Shown here one piece after another: positions 25,807 to 34,913 of a DNA stretch of 42,710 nucleotides. The notes beneath the pieces are model-generated. The model was not told the DNA's origin. It ran no database searches and saw only the letters and a list, made by a program, of their open reading frames with translations. The translations under genes were made by a program, and so were the position numbers. Every line of letters begins with the position of its first letter. Within the stretch, counting starts at the first letter, position 1. This stretch comes from an uncultured Rhizobium sp. (GTDB taxonomy: Bacteria > Pseudomonadota > Alphaproteobacteria > Rhizobiales > Rhizobiaceae), in contig CAMFIF010000031.1 of NCBI GenBank assembly GCA_945952415.1, forward strand, positions 1 through 42,710, written 5' to 3'.

Positions 25807-26496
25807 ATGAGCCAGATCGACCTGATCATCTTCGACAATGACGGCGTTCTCGTCGATTCGGAAATCATCGCGGCGGAGGTGGAATCCGTGCTTCTCACCG
25901 AGGCCGGCTACCCGATCTCCATCGAGGAAATGGGCGAGCGATTTGCCGGCATGACCTGGCAGAACATCCTTCTCGCCGTCGAGCGGGAGGCCTCCATCCC
26001 GCTCTCCGCCTCGCTCATCGACAAGTCGGAGAAGATCCTCGACGAACGGCTCGGCCGCGACGTCGAGATCATTCCGGGCGTCAAGGAAGCGCTGGCGCGC
26101 CTCACCCAGCCGCGCTGCATCTGCTCCAATTCCACCACCCGGCGGCTGGACAAGATGCTCACCCATGTGGGGCTCAAGGCCTATTTCGATCCGCATATCT
26201 ATTCCGCGCGCGATCTCGGCGAGGACCGGGTGAAGCCCCGGCCCGACATCTTCCTGCATGCGGCGAAGGAAATGGGCGTAAAGCCTTCCCATGCGGTGGT
26301 GGTGGAAGATTCCGTCCACGGCATCCGCGGCGCCGTCGCCGCCGGCATGCGCGTCATCGGCTTCACCGGCGCCTCGCATACCTATCCCTCCCATGCCGAC
26401 CGGCTGACCGATGCCGGCGCCGAAACCGTCATCTCCCGCATGAGCGACCTCCCCGCCACCATCGCCGCCCTTTCGGAGTGGTCCGGGGTGGCGTGA
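25807..26496 (+). CDS. HAD-IA hydrolase (phosphatase/phosphomutase-like)
   Basis: 229 aa. Motif I FDNDGVLVDSE (nucleophile Asp10, acid/base Asp12), motif II SNSTTRR, motif III KPRPDIF and motif IV VVVEDSVHGIRGA. The cap is the helical type found in beta-phosphoglucomutase and phosphoglycolate phosphatase relatives. Substrate not determined. The GntR gene is divergent from it. A repeat unit begins 24 bp after the stop. Confidence 0.9.
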   Translation: MSQIDLIIFDNDGVLVDSEIIAAEVESVLLTEAGYPISIEEMGERFAGMTWQNILLAVEREASIPLSASLIDKSEKILDERLGRDVEIIPGVKEALARLTQPRCICSNSTTRRLDKMLTHVGLKAYFDPHIYSARDLGEDRVKPRPDIFLHAAKEMGVKPSHAVVVEDSVHGIRGAVAAGMRVIGFTGASHTYPSHADRLTDAGAETVISRMSDLPATIAALSEWSGVA

Positions 26497-26520
26497 GGGG
26501 CGGAATATGCCGAGGCCCAC

Positions 26521-26605
26521 CCCCCTCTGTCAGCTTCGCTGACATCTCCCCCGCAAGGGGGGAGATTGGACTCGGCATATGCCGACAGAGGGGGGTGCGG
26601 TGCGG
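26521..26605. repeat. Intergenic repeat unit between HAD and lipid kinase genes
   Basis: 26521–26566 is nearly identical to 101–146. Here it is followed by an inverted segment (CTCGGCATATGCCGA and CAGAGGGGGGTG) that pairs with the repeat's own left end, giving a large hairpin between two convergent genes. It may serve as a bidirectional transcription barrier. Confidence 0.75.
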
Positions 26606-26621
26606 CATACTCCGCGCCCCA

Positions 26622-27557
26622 CTACCCCCGCAGCATCAGCGCAGCCGGAACGATCTCGTAGCGGGCGGGGAGGCAGCCCAGATCTTCGCCGTCGAATTCG
26701 AGGGGGATGAGGTCGCCGGGGAGCGATGGGTGGACTTCCACCGTGCGGGCGCGGCGGATGAGGACGTCGGGGTGGGTGCGGTGGAGACCGCCATAGACGC
26801 GGGCGAGGTTGGCGATGAGGGTCGGGCGGTTGCGGGCGCGGACGATGACGGCGTCGAAGAGACCGTCATCGATCCGGGCATCCGGGGCGATCTTCATGCC
26901 GCCGCCGAACCAGGCGCCGTTGGCGATGGCAACCGCGGCGACGCGGGCCTCGACGGGCGGCTCGTCATCGAGGCGGACGGCCACGTCCGGAAAGCGGAAG
27001 CGCAGAAGCGCGCCCAGCGTGTGGATGAGATAGATCAGGCCGCCGGAGCGGTTTTTCTCCAGCTTGGCGCGGTTGACGGCGGTGACGATCTCGCCGGTAA
27101 TGCCGAGGCTTGCAATATTGATAAAGTGGCGCACCCCCTCCCCGCCACCCGGCAGGGCGAAGGTGACGCGGCCGGCATCGATCCGGCGCGGGGTCCGTGA
27201 AAGAAGATCGAGGGCTGCCGCTGCGGGATCGGCGGGGAAGGAAAAATTGCGCCGGAAATCGGAGCCCGTGCCGGCGGCGATGAAGCCCAGTTCCGGCCGT
27301 TTCGGCAGCCGGTCCGGCGACAGACGAAGCAGCCCGTCGGCCACTTCGCCGAGCGTCCCGTCGCCGCCGAAGGCGATGAGGAGATCCACCCCGGAAAGGG
27401 CAAGGCTTTCAGCCAGCCGCGCGCCGTCACCCCGGCCGCGGGTCAGCACCATCTCGGTTGCGGGATGTACCTGCCGGATGGCGGCATGAACCGCCTCCGC
27501 ATGGCGTGCAGCCCGTCCCCCTCCCGAGACGGGATTCACGATGATGGCAATGCGCAA
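26622..27557 (-). CDS. Diacylglycerol kinase-family lipid kinase (YegS/DagK-like)
   Basis: 311 aa. IIVNPVSGGGRA at the start and AFGGDGTLGEVADGLL (GGDGT at residues 64–68) are the nucleotide and catalytic motifs of the DAGK catalytic domain. AAGTGSDFRR and the C-terminal beta-domain with GAWFGGGMKIAPDARIDDGLFD fit YegS-type enzymes. It phosphorylates a lipid or sphingoid alcohol; exact substrate unknown. It starts 55 bp downstream of the lipoprotein gene on the same strand. Confidence 0.92.
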   Translation of the reverse strand: MRIAIIVNPVSGGGRAARHAEAVHAAIRQVHPATEMVLTRGRGDGARLAESLALSGVDLLIAFGGDGTLGEVADGLLRLSPDRLPKRPELGFIAAGTGSDFRRNFSFPADPAAAALDLLSRTPRRIDAGRVTFALPGGGEGVRHFINIASLGITGEIVTAVNRAKLEKNRSGGLIYLIHTLGALLRFRFPDVAVRLDDEPPVEARVAAVAIANGAWFGGGMKIAPDARIDDGLFDAVIVRARNRPTLIANLARVYGGLHRTHPDVLIRRARTVEVHPSLPGDLIPLEFDGEDLGCLPARYEIVPAALMLRG

Positions 27558-27612
27558 TGCTCCCCCTCACGACCGCAGGCGCGCCGCCTCCTCCAAGGCG
27601 GCGCGAAGCGGC

Positions 27613-28182
27613 TTACTTGGTGTTGTAGGGCCCCTCGTCGAAGCCCAGGAAAACGCGGGCCGTGGCGCTGGTTCCGGCCGGCAGGAGAACGCCTTCCTTC
27701 TGGAACAGGAACTGGCCGGACGGCTGGCCGGCGGCGATCTCCACATTGAACTTCACGAGCTCGGAGTAGACGGTCTGGTCGCCATCCACCACGGCCACGC
27801 GCACCGGCAGGGTGAACTTGCCGGCCTTGCCGGCCGGGCCGAGCACCAGGCGGCCCTGGGCCTGGACCAGCACCTTGGTGGCGCCGGTTTCATCCTGGGT
27901 GCACTGGCGGGTCGTATCGGCGAGAGAGGCCTGATACTGGAGCTTCGTCTGGTCGTCGGCGGCGCCGTTCTTGCCCTTGCCGCCCTTGCGCAGGAAGGCG
28001 GTGCCTTCGCGCAGCGAAATCTGCGGGCAGATGCCGGTGACGACAGGTGCGGGCGCGCCCTTGGCCGTGGACAGCTTTTCCATGCCCGGCGCCTTGGTGC
28101 CATGATCGAAAGGCGTGGTGGTCGGCGTGTTGCAACCCGTCACGGCAAACAGGACGGCGATAAGTGCCGCGCCCCGACGCAT
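27613..28182 (-). CDS. Putative lipoprotein of unknown function
   Basis: 189 aa from the second ATG. MRRGAALIAVLFAVTGC is a typical lipoprotein signal with lipobox VTGC (Cys17). The ATG at 28206 would add eight residues and is possible. The mature protein has LREGTAFLRKGGKGKNG, two further Cys (near residues 51 and 93) and a beta-rich C-terminal half (GRLVLGPAGKAGKFTLPVRVA). No known domain recognised. It is probably anchored in the cell envelope. Divergent from thrC. Confidence 0.75.
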   Translation of the reverse strand: MRRGAALIAVLFAVTGCNTPTTTPFDHGTKAPGMEKLSTAKGAPAPVVTGICPQISLREGTAFLRKGGKGKNGAADDQTKLQYQASLADTTRQCTQDETGATKVLVQAQGRLVLGPAGKAGKFTLPVRVAVVDGDQTVYSELVKFNVEIAAGQPSGQFLFQKEGVLLPAGTSATARVFLGFDEGPYNTK

Positions 28183-28206
28183 CCTTGCCTCAACTTTGCC
28201 TGTCAT

Positions 28207-28524
28207 GCTGGCACTCCCTGTACAGCCGGCGAAGCATGCCGGAACCGATGATGGAAAATGAGGCCTTTCATGCCCCTTGCGGATGCTCTATACCAGCGGC
28301 GCGGAAAAAAATCGATTGGGGGCAAAAGGTTTTGGGCAGGTTTTCCGACGGCGCGCTCCGCTTCGGCCGGAGGCGTCCCGGACGGCATTCGCGGAAATGC
28401 GGCGCGCACTTGCCGAAGAACGAAAGCCGCCGGGCGTTTTTGGCGCAATAAGACAAACCGGCGGCGGTGAGGACGCATAGACTCCGGCTCTCCCATCCGA
28501 CACCGGACATCAAGGAAACTGGCA
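28207..28524. other. Intergenic region upstream of thrC
   Basis: 318 bp between the divergent lipoprotein and thrC genes. Several overlapping short ORFs exist on both strands; none has a family resemblance or a consistent start. No terminator, RNA family or operator motif was recognised. An AT-richer stretch at 28300–28340 may hold a promoter. The ribosome-binding site for thrC (AAGGAA) is at 28512–28517. Confidence 0.5.
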
Positions 28525-29925
28525 GTGGACTATATCTCGACGCGGGGCGAGGCCCCTACCCTCGGCTTTTCCGATGCGCTTCTTGCAGGTCTTGCAAGCG
28601 ACGGCGGCCTTTACGTTCCCCGCACCTGGCCGCAGCTGACGAAAAAGGAAATTCGGGCGCTGCGCGGCCTCACCTATCAGCAGACCGCCTTCGAGATTCT
28701 CTACCGCTTCACGGGCGGCGAGATCCCGGCGGAGGATTTCCGCGCCATGATCGACGAGGCCTATGCCACTTTCCGCCATCCGGCGGTGGCGCCGCTCGTC
28801 CAGACCGGGCCGAATTCCTTCATCATGGAGCTCTTCCACGGCACGACGCTCGCCTTCAAGGACGTGGCGATGCAGCTGATCGGCCGGCTGATGGATTATG
28901 TGCTGGAAAAGCGCGGCGAGCGCGCGACCATCGTCGGCGCCACGTCGGGCGACACCGGGGGTGCTGCCATCGACGCCTTTGCCGGTCGCGACCGCACCGA
29001 TATCTTCATCCTCTTCCCCGAGGGCAAGGTTTCCCCCGTCCAGCAGCGGCAGATGACCACGCACAGCGCCGCAAACGTGCATGCGCTGGCGGTGAAGGGC
29101 AATTTCGACGACTGCCAGAACCTGGTGAAGGCCATGTTCAACGACCACGCCTTCCGCAACCGGGTTAAGCTTTCAGGCGTGAACTCGATCAACTGGGCGC
29201 GCATCATGGCGCAGGTGGTTTATTATTTCACCACCGCCGTCTCGCTCGGCGCGCCGGACCGGAAAATGTCCTTCACGGTGCCGACAGGCAATTTCGGCGA
29301 TATTTTCGCCGGTTTCGTCGCCAAGCGCATGGGGCTTCCCATCGACCGGCTTGTCATCGCCACCAACGAGAACGACATTCTGGCCCGCACGCTGAAAACC
29401 GGGCGTTACGAGATGAAATCGGTGAAGGCCACCACCACGCCTTCCATGGACATCCAGATTTCCTCGAACTTCGAACGGCTGCTCTTCGAGGCCTACGGGC
29501 GCGATCCCGCCGCCGTGCGCGGGCTGATGGAGAACCTGAAGCAGGCGAATGCGTTTACCCTTTCGGAAGGGGCGCTGCGTGCCATCCGCCGCGAGTTCCG
29601 GGCGGGCCGCGCCAGCGAAAAGCAGGTGGCGCAGACGATCCGGGAGACGCTCGAAACGACCGGCTATCTCCTCGATCCGCATACGGCGCTTGGAGTTTTT
29701 GTTGCCAAGGCGCACGAAAAATCCAATAGTCCCATGATTACGCTTGCCACGGCGCATCCGGCAAAGTTCCCCGACGCGGTCAGGAAGGCCGCCGGTGTGA
29801 CCCCGGAACTGCCGGCCTGGCTTGGTGACCTGATGGACCGCAAGGAACGCTTCGAGGTGATCGAGGCCGATCTCCAGGCGGTCGAGAACATGATTGGCGC
29901 CCACGCCCGGGCCGGCAAGGCCTGA
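28525..29925 (+). CDS. thrC: Threonine synthase
   Basis: 466 aa; PLP enzyme converting O-phosphohomoserine to threonine. The start DYISTRGEAPTLGFSDALLAGLA and the motif FHGTTLAFKDVAMQ, with PLP Lys112, are those of the class with an N-terminal extension. SGDTGGAA binds the phosphate. The start is GTG at 28525 with AAGGAA eight bases upstream. First gene of a probable operon with the M16 peptidase 28 bp downstream. The partner thrB lies 8.4 kb away on the other strand. Confidence 0.96.
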   Translation: MDYISTRGEAPTLGFSDALLAGLASDGGLYVPRTWPQLTKKEIRALRGLTYQQTAFEILYRFTGGEIPAEDFRAMIDEAYATFRHPAVAPLVQTGPNSFIMELFHGTTLAFKDVAMQLIGRLMDYVLEKRGERATIVGATSGDTGGAAIDAFAGRDRTDIFILFPEGKVSPVQQRQMTTHSAANVHALAVKGNFDDCQNLVKAMFNDHAFRNRVKLSGVNSINWARIMAQVVYYFTTAVSLGAPDRKMSFTVPTGNFGDIFAGFVAKRMGLPIDRLVIATNENDILARTLKTGRYEMKSVKATTTPSMDIQISSNFERLLFEAYGRDPAAVRGLMENLKQANAFTLSEGALRAIRREFRAGRASEKQVAQTIRETLETTGYLLDPHTALGVFVAKAHEKSNSPMITLATAHPAKFPDAVRKAAGVTPELPAWLGDLMDRKERFEVIEADLQAVENMIGAHARAGKA

Positions 29926-29953
29926 GGCGACAGGGTTCGCGGAAAGACGGACG

Positions 29954-31252
29954 ATGAAGGTTGAGTGCACCCGGCTTGCTTCCGGTTTGACAGTGGTAAC
30001 GGAAAACATGCCCCATCTGGAGAGCGTCGCTCTCGGGGTCTGGATCAAGTCGGGATCGCGCAACGAGACGCGCGAGGAGCATGGGATCGCCCATCTCCTC
30101 GAACACATGGCCTTCAAGGGCACGCATCGCCGCTCGGCCCGGCAGATTGCCGAGGAAATCGAGAATGTCGGCGGCGAGGTCAACGCCGCCACATCGACGG
30201 AAACCACCTCCTATTATGCCCGGGTGCTGAAGGACCATGTGCCGCTGGCCGTGGACATTCTTGCCGACATTCTCACGGAGAGCGTCTTCGACGAGGAAGA
30301 GCTTGCCCGCGAGAAGAACGTGATCCTGCAGGAAATCGGCGCCGCCGACGATACGCCCGACGACGTGGTCTTCGACCGCTTCTCGGAAGCGGCCTATGCG
30401 GGGCAGACCATCGGCCGCACCATTCTCGGCACGCCGGAAACGGTCATGGCCTTCCAGCCGGACGAAATCCGCGGCTATCTCTCGCGCAATTACACCACCG
30501 ACCGCATGTTCGTGATCGCGGCGGGTGCCGTCGATCACCAGGATTTCGTGCGCCAGGTGGAAACGCGCTTTGCCAGCCTGCCGCAGAAGCCTTCGGTCAC
30601 GCCGGTCATGGATCTTGCCCGCTACACGGGCGGCGAGGTGCGCGAAACCCGTGATCTCATGGATACGCAGGTGCTGCTCGGCTTCGAGGGCAAGGCCTAT
30701 CACATGCGCGACTTCTACTGTTCGCAGATCCTCGCCAATATCCTCGGCGGCGGCATGTCGTCCCGCCTGTTCCAGGAAGTGCGCGAAATCCGCGGCCTCT
30801 GCTACTCGGTCTATGCCTTCCACTGGGGCTTTTCCGATACGGGCATCTTCGGCATCCATGCCGCGACCGGCGGCGAGAACCTGCCGGAACTGGTGCCCGT
30901 CATCATTGACGAGCTGCGCAAAAGCTCGGACCGGATCGACCAGCAGGAAATCGAGCGCGCCCGGGCGCAGATCCGCGCCCAGCTGCTGATGGGGCAGGAA
31001 AGCCCGGCGGCGCGCGCCGGCCAGATTGCCCGGCAGATGATGCTTTATGGCCGCATCATTTCCAATAACGAGATGATGGAGCGGCTGGCCGGGATCACCA
31101 CGGATCGACTGACCGATCTTGCCGGACGCCTGTTCTTCGACACGAAGCCGACGCTTTCGGCCATCGGACCGCTCGAACAGCTGGCGCCGATGGAAAAAAT
31201 TGTGGCCTCGCTTTCCGCACAGGGTCCCGCCGCCTTGACGGCCCATGGCTGA
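29954..31252 (+). CDS. M16 zinc metallopeptidase (PqqL/MPP-like)
   Basis: 432 aa. The inverted zinc motif HLLEH is at 47–51, with third ligand Glu127 in AREKNVILQEI, as in mitochondrial processing peptidase beta and its bacterial relatives. The second half keeps the GGGMSSRLFQEVREIRGLCYSV block. It is a one-chain two-domain peptidase, cytoplasmic (no signal peptide). ATG 29954 gives the family start MKVECTRLASGLTV. Follows thrC closely; this pairing seems common in rhizobia, though the functional link is unclear. Confidence 0.93.
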   Translation: MKVECTRLASGLTVVTENMPHLESVALGVWIKSGSRNETREEHGIAHLLEHMAFKGTHRRSARQIAEEIENVGGEVNAATSTETTSYYARVLKDHVPLAVDILADILTESVFDEEELAREKNVILQEIGAADDTPDDVVFDRFSEAAYAGQTIGRTILGTPETVMAFQPDEIRGYLSRNYTTDRMFVIAAGAVDHQDFVRQVETRFASLPQKPSVTPVMDLARYTGGEVRETRDLMDTQVLLGFEGKAYHMRDFYCSQILANILGGGMSSRLFQEVREIRGLCYSVYAFHWGFSDTGIFGIHAATGGENLPELVPVIIDELRKSSDRIDQQEIERARAQIRAQLLMGQESPAARAGQIARQMMLYGRIISNNEMMERLAGITTDRLTDLAGRLFFDTKPTLSAIGPLEQLAPMEKIVASLSAQGPAALTAHG

Positions 31253-31315
31253 CGGGGAATTTTAGCCTTGGCGCACTGGACACGGCCATGACGGCCGCAT
31301 GAGATCGAGCAGCGG

Positions 31316-31924
31316 ATGACACGGTCGGTATTCCGATTTTTTTCCCGGAACAATTCGCCGGTCGAACTCGCGGGCGACGGCGTTTTCCTGCGCATGCCGC
31401 AGACGGGGGATTACCGTGACTGGCAGCGCCTGCGCGACGAAAGCCGCGCCTTCCTGCAGCCCTGGGAACCCAAGTGGCGTCCGGACGAGCTTTCCGGCAC
31501 CGCCTATCGCGCCCGGCTGAACCGCTACGAACAGGAATATGAGGCGGGGCAATCCATCGCGCTCTTCATCTTCAACCGGGAGAATGATGCGCTGCTCGGC
31601 GGCATCACCATCGGGCTCATCCGCCGCGGCGTGGCGCAAAGCTGCATGATCGGCTACTGGATGGGCGAGCGCCATGCGGGACAGGGCCACATGGCCCGTG
31701 CGCTCGATACGGTCATCCCCTATATCTTCGGCCCGCTCGAGTTGCACCGCATCGAGGCTGCCTGTATTGCGGAGAACAGCCGCAGCATCCGCCTCCTTGA
31801 AAAGGCCGGATTTCGGCAGGAAGGCTGCCTGAGGGGCTATCTCAAGATCAATGGCGAATGGCGCGATCACCTGATGTTCGCGCTCCTCGAAAGCGACGGC
31901 AACAGGAACCGGAAGACCACATGA
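31316..31924 (+). CDS. RimJ/RimL-type GNAT N-acetyltransferase
   Basis: 202 aa. MIGYWMGERHAGQGHMARAL is the acetyl-CoA-binding motif A of the RimJ family, followed by LHRIEAACIAENSRSIRLLEKAGFRQEGCLRGYL, where the N-x-x-S…L-E-K-xGF pattern is diagnostic. It may acetylate a ribosomal protein N-terminus. Lies 63 bp after the M16 gene and overlaps the next gene by four bases (ATGA), so it is in the thrC operon. Confidence 0.92.
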   Translation: MTRSVFRFFSRNNSPVELAGDGVFLRMPQTGDYRDWQRLRDESRAFLQPWEPKWRPDELSGTAYRARLNRYEQEYEAGQSIALFIFNRENDALLGGITIGLIRRGVAQSCMIGYWMGERHAGQGHMARALDTVIPYIFGPLELHRIEAACIAENSRSIRLLEKAGFRQEGCLRGYLKINGEWRDHLMFALLESDGNRNRKTT

Positions 31925-34839
31925 CCGCAGCAAGAACCGGGTTCCTGTCCTTTCGGGATGCATGGCTTTCGGCCCTTGCAATGCTGTGGCTGGCGCTTGG
32001 TCTTGCCCTGCTTTCGGCAGCGCCCGCCGGTGCGGTGGAACCGGTGAAGATCTCCCGCGAGGACACCGCGCTCAACCTCACCGCCACGACCGAAATCTAT
32101 ACCGGGCAGAATGACAAGCTGACGGTGACGGCGGCCGACGGGCCGGATGGCATTCGCCGCCGCTTTGCCGTGGAGCCGAGCTCGCCCAACCACCAGGGCG
32201 ACTGGGCCGTCTTCGCGCTGGCCAATATCAGCGACGAGCAGATCGAGCGCCTCATCGTCGCGCCCCATTACCGCCTCGTGAATTCCAAGGTCTTCTGGCC
32301 CGATCTCGGCTCGCAGCGCATCGTGGCGATCACGCCCTCGGAGGGCTTTGCGCTCGACCGGCAGCCGTCTGCCGAGGATGACGTGTTCCGCATCACGCTG
32401 AACCCGGGGGCCGTGGTGACCTTTGCGGCGGAGCTTGCCTCGCCGGACCTGCCGCAGATCTATCTCTGGGAGCCGGATGCCTACAAGGACACGGTGAACG
32501 CCTTCACGCTCTATCGCGGCATCGTGCTCGGCATTGCGGGCCTGCTTGCGGTGTTCCTCACCATTCTCTTCGTCGTCAAGGGCACCTCCATGCTGCCGGC
32601 GACGGCGGCGCTTGCCTGGGCGGTGCTCGGCTATATCTGCGTGGATTTCGGCTTCCTCGAAAAGCTGATCACGCTGACATCTGGCGACCAGCGCATCTGG
32701 CGCGCCTCGACGGAAGTGGCGCTGGCGGCGGGGCTCGTCATCTTCCTCTTCACCTATCTCAACCTCAACCGATGGCATGTGAATCTCGGCTATGCCACCT
32801 TCGCCTGGGTCCTGGGGCTCGGCCTTCTCTTCGGGGTTGCCATCTACGATCCCTCGATCGCCTCGGGTGTCGCGCGGCTTTCCTATGCCATGACGGCGGC
32901 AGCGGGCATCGTGCTCATCGTCTATCTCGGCTTCAACCGCTATGACCGGGCGATCCTGCTGGTGCCGGCCTGGGTGCTGATCCTCGTCTGGCTCTTCGGC
33001 GCCTGGCTGACCGTTACCGGCCAGATCGACAATGACGTGGTGCAGCCGGCGCTTGGCGGCGGCCTCGTGCTCATCGTGCTGCTCATCGGCTTTACCGTGA
33101 TGCAGCACGCCTTTGCCGGCGGGGCGCTGCATCAGGGGCTGTTCTCCGATCTCGAACGCCAGTCGCTGGCGCTGACCGGCTCCGGCGACACGGTGTGGGA
33201 CTGGGACGTGGCACGCGACCGGGTGGTGACGATCCCCGATCTTTCCGCCAAGCTCGGCCTGCCGCAGGGGGCAATGAACGGCGCGGTGCGCAACTGGCTG
33301 CCGCGGCTTCACCCCGACGACCGCGACCGGTTCCGCGCCACGCTCGACGTGCTGCTGGAGCATCGCCGCGGGCGGCTTTCCCACGAATTCCGTATTCGCG
33401 CCGAAGACGGGCACTTCCACTGGCTGGCGATCCGCGCCCGGCCGGTGCTCGGCTCCAATGGCGAGATCATCCGCTGCGTCGGCACGATCATTGACGTGAC
33501 GGAGCAGCGCAATTCCATCGACCGGCTGCTGAACGACGCGCTGCGCGACAATCTCACCGGCCTGCCCAACCGGCAGATCTTCCTCGACCGGCTGGAAAGC
33601 GTGATGACGCTTGCCCCCACCGACGAGCGCGTGCGCCCGACGGTGCTGATCATCGACATCGACCGCTACAAGCTCGTCAACGATGCGCTCGGCATTGCCG
33701 CCGGCGACAATATCCTGATTGCGCTGACGCGGCGCCTGCGCCGGCTTCTCAAGCCGCAGGACACGCTGGCGCGCATTTCCGGCGACCAGTTCGCCCTCCT
33801 CCTCGTTTCCGAAGCGAACCCGGCGAAGGTCGCTGATTTTGCCGATGCGGTGAGCCGGGCGATTTCCGTGCCGCTCTCCTTTGCCAATCGCGAAGTGGTG
33901 CTGACGGCCTCCATTGGCCTTGCCACCTGGGTGACGCAGCAGGACAGCGCGGCCGGTCTCGTCGCCGATGCGGAGCTTGCCATGTACCGGGCGAAGAAGG
34001 CCGGCGGCAATCGCGTGGAGCCCTTCCAGCCCTCCTTCCGCGGCATGGGCTTCGACCGGCTGCAGATGGAGGCGGACCTGCGCCGCGCGGTGGAACGCAA
34101 GGAACTGACCCTCGCCTACCAGCCGATCATCCGTCTCAACGATGCGGAGATCGCCGGCTTCGAAGGCCTCATCCGCTGGGATCACCCGAAGCGGGGGCCG
34201 GTTCCGATCAACGAGATCTACGATGCGGCGGAAGCGGCGGGGCTTTGCGCGACGCTGAATGCCATTGCGCTGGAGCGCGCCGCCCAGGACCTCAATGCCT
34301 GGCAGGACCAGACGGGCGAAATCCCGGTTTTCGTCGCGGTCGGCATTCCCTCGGGCCAGCTTCTCAACAACGAGCTCTGCATGGATGTGAAATCCGTGCT
34401 GACCCGCACCCAGGTGCGCCCCGAGCAGCTGAAACTCGAATTCGGCGAGACGCTGGTGATGGAAAATCCCGAGCAATCGCGTCTCGTGCTGGAAAAGCTC
34501 CGGCAGAACGGCATCGGCCTTGCGCTCACCGATTTCGGCACCGGTTACTCCTCGCTCTCCTATCTCGCCCGCTTCCCCTTCGACACGATCAAGCTCGACA
34601 AGTCGCTTGTCGGTGGCGAAGGCGAGCGACGCGCGATCCTGCTGCGCTCGATGATCGTCATGGCGCGCGACCTCGGCATGGATGTGGTGGCGGAAGGCAT
34701 AGAGAGCGACGAGGATGCGATGGAGCTCGCCCGGCTTGGCTGCCGCTATGGCCAGAGCTATCTCTTCGGCGCACCGATCCCCTCCGACAGCGTGCTGCGT
34801 CTGCTCAAGGAGCGCTTTCCGCTGACCCGGAGCGCCTGA
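31921..34839 (+). CDS. Membrane PAS–GGDEF–EAL protein with degenerate motifs
   Basis: 972 aa. A signal-like first segment, a periplasmic domain to about residue 190, about seven hydrophobic segments to ~410, then a PAS domain (~420–540), GGDEF-like domain (~545–700) and EAL-like domain (~715–960). Key motifs are altered. GGDEF reads SGDQF (620–624). EAL reads EGL (748–750). The NLS Asn region reads VGIP, with Gly808 in place of Asn. DDFGTG reads TDFGTG, with Thr870 for the first metal Asp. Lys of IKLDKS and Glu of VVAEGIES remain. It therefore probably lacks diguanylate cyclase activity and may lack c-di-GMP phosphodiesterase activity, acting instead as a sensor or effector. Translationally coupled to the GNAT gene. 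Confidence 0.9.
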   Translation: MTAARTGFLSFRDAWLSALAMLWLALGLALLSAAPAGAVEPVKISREDTALNLTATTEIYTGQNDKLTVTAADGPDGIRRRFAVEPSSPNHQGDWAVFALANISDEQIERLIVAPHYRLVNSKVFWPDLGSQRIVAITPSEGFALDRQPSAEDDVFRITLNPGAVVTFAAELASPDLPQIYLWEPDAYKDTVNAFTLYRGIVLGIAGLLAVFLTILFVVKGTSMLPATAALAWAVLGYICVDFGFLEKLITLTSGDQRIWRASTEVALAAGLVIFLFTYLNLNRWHVNLGYATFAWVLGLGLLFGVAIYDPSIASGVARLSYAMTAAAGIVLIVYLGFNRYDRAILLVPAWVLILVWLFGAWLTVTGQIDNDVVQPALGGGLVLIVLLIGFTVMQHAFAGGALHQGLFSDLERQSLALTGSGDTVWDWDVARDRVVTIPDLSAKLGLPQGAMNGAVRNWLPRLHPDDRDRFRATLDVLLEHRRGRLSHEFRIRAEDGHFHWLAIRARPVLGSNGEIIRCVGTIIDVTEQRNSIDRLLNDALRDNLTGLPNRQIFLDRLESVMTLAPTDERVRPTVLIIDIDRYKLVNDALGIAAGDNILIALTRRLRRLLKPQDTLARISGDQFALLLVSEANPAKVADFADAVSRAISVPLSFANREVVLTASIGLATWVTQQDSAAGLVADAELAMYRAKKAGGNRVEPFQPSFRGMGFDRLQMEADLRRAVERKELTLAYQPIIRLNDAEIAGFEGLIRWDHPKRGPVPINEIYDAAEAAGLCATLNAIALERAAQDLNAWQDQTGEIPVFVAVGIPSGQLLNNELCMDVKSVLTRTQVRPEQLKLEFGETLVMENPEQSRLVLEKLRQNGIGLALTDFGTGYSSLSYLARFPFDTIKLDKSLVGGEGERRAILLRSMIVMARDLGMDVVAEGIESDEDAMELARLGCRYGQSYLFGAPIPSDSVLRLLKERFPLTRSA

Positions 34840-34855
34840 GGACGCGGGAAGACCG

Positions 34856-34890
34856 CCGGTGCGTCTGTCACCGGGCGCATCCTTTTATTT
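34856..34890 (+). terminator. Possible terminator after the thrC operon
   Basis: CCGGTG (34856–34861), a seven-base loop and CACCGG (34869–34874), with TTTTATTT seven bases further on. The stem is short and the U-tract offset, so support is moderate. It lies between convergent genes. Confidence 0.5.
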
Positions 34891-34913
34891 AAAGCGGAAG
34901 AGAGGCGGAAACC

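Noticed and set aside
25690..26520. N-terminal extension of the GntR frame to 499 codons
   Set aside because: The extra part is antisense to the HAD hydrolase; the family N-terminus begins at 25689.
28258..28513. Short ORFs on both strands before thrC
   Set aside because: They overlap each other in all frames, lack family resemblance and have no consistent ribosome-binding sites.
31867..34476. 869-codon minus-strand frame across the GGDEF/EAL gene
   Set aside because: Shadow of a real gene with all its domains in order on plus.
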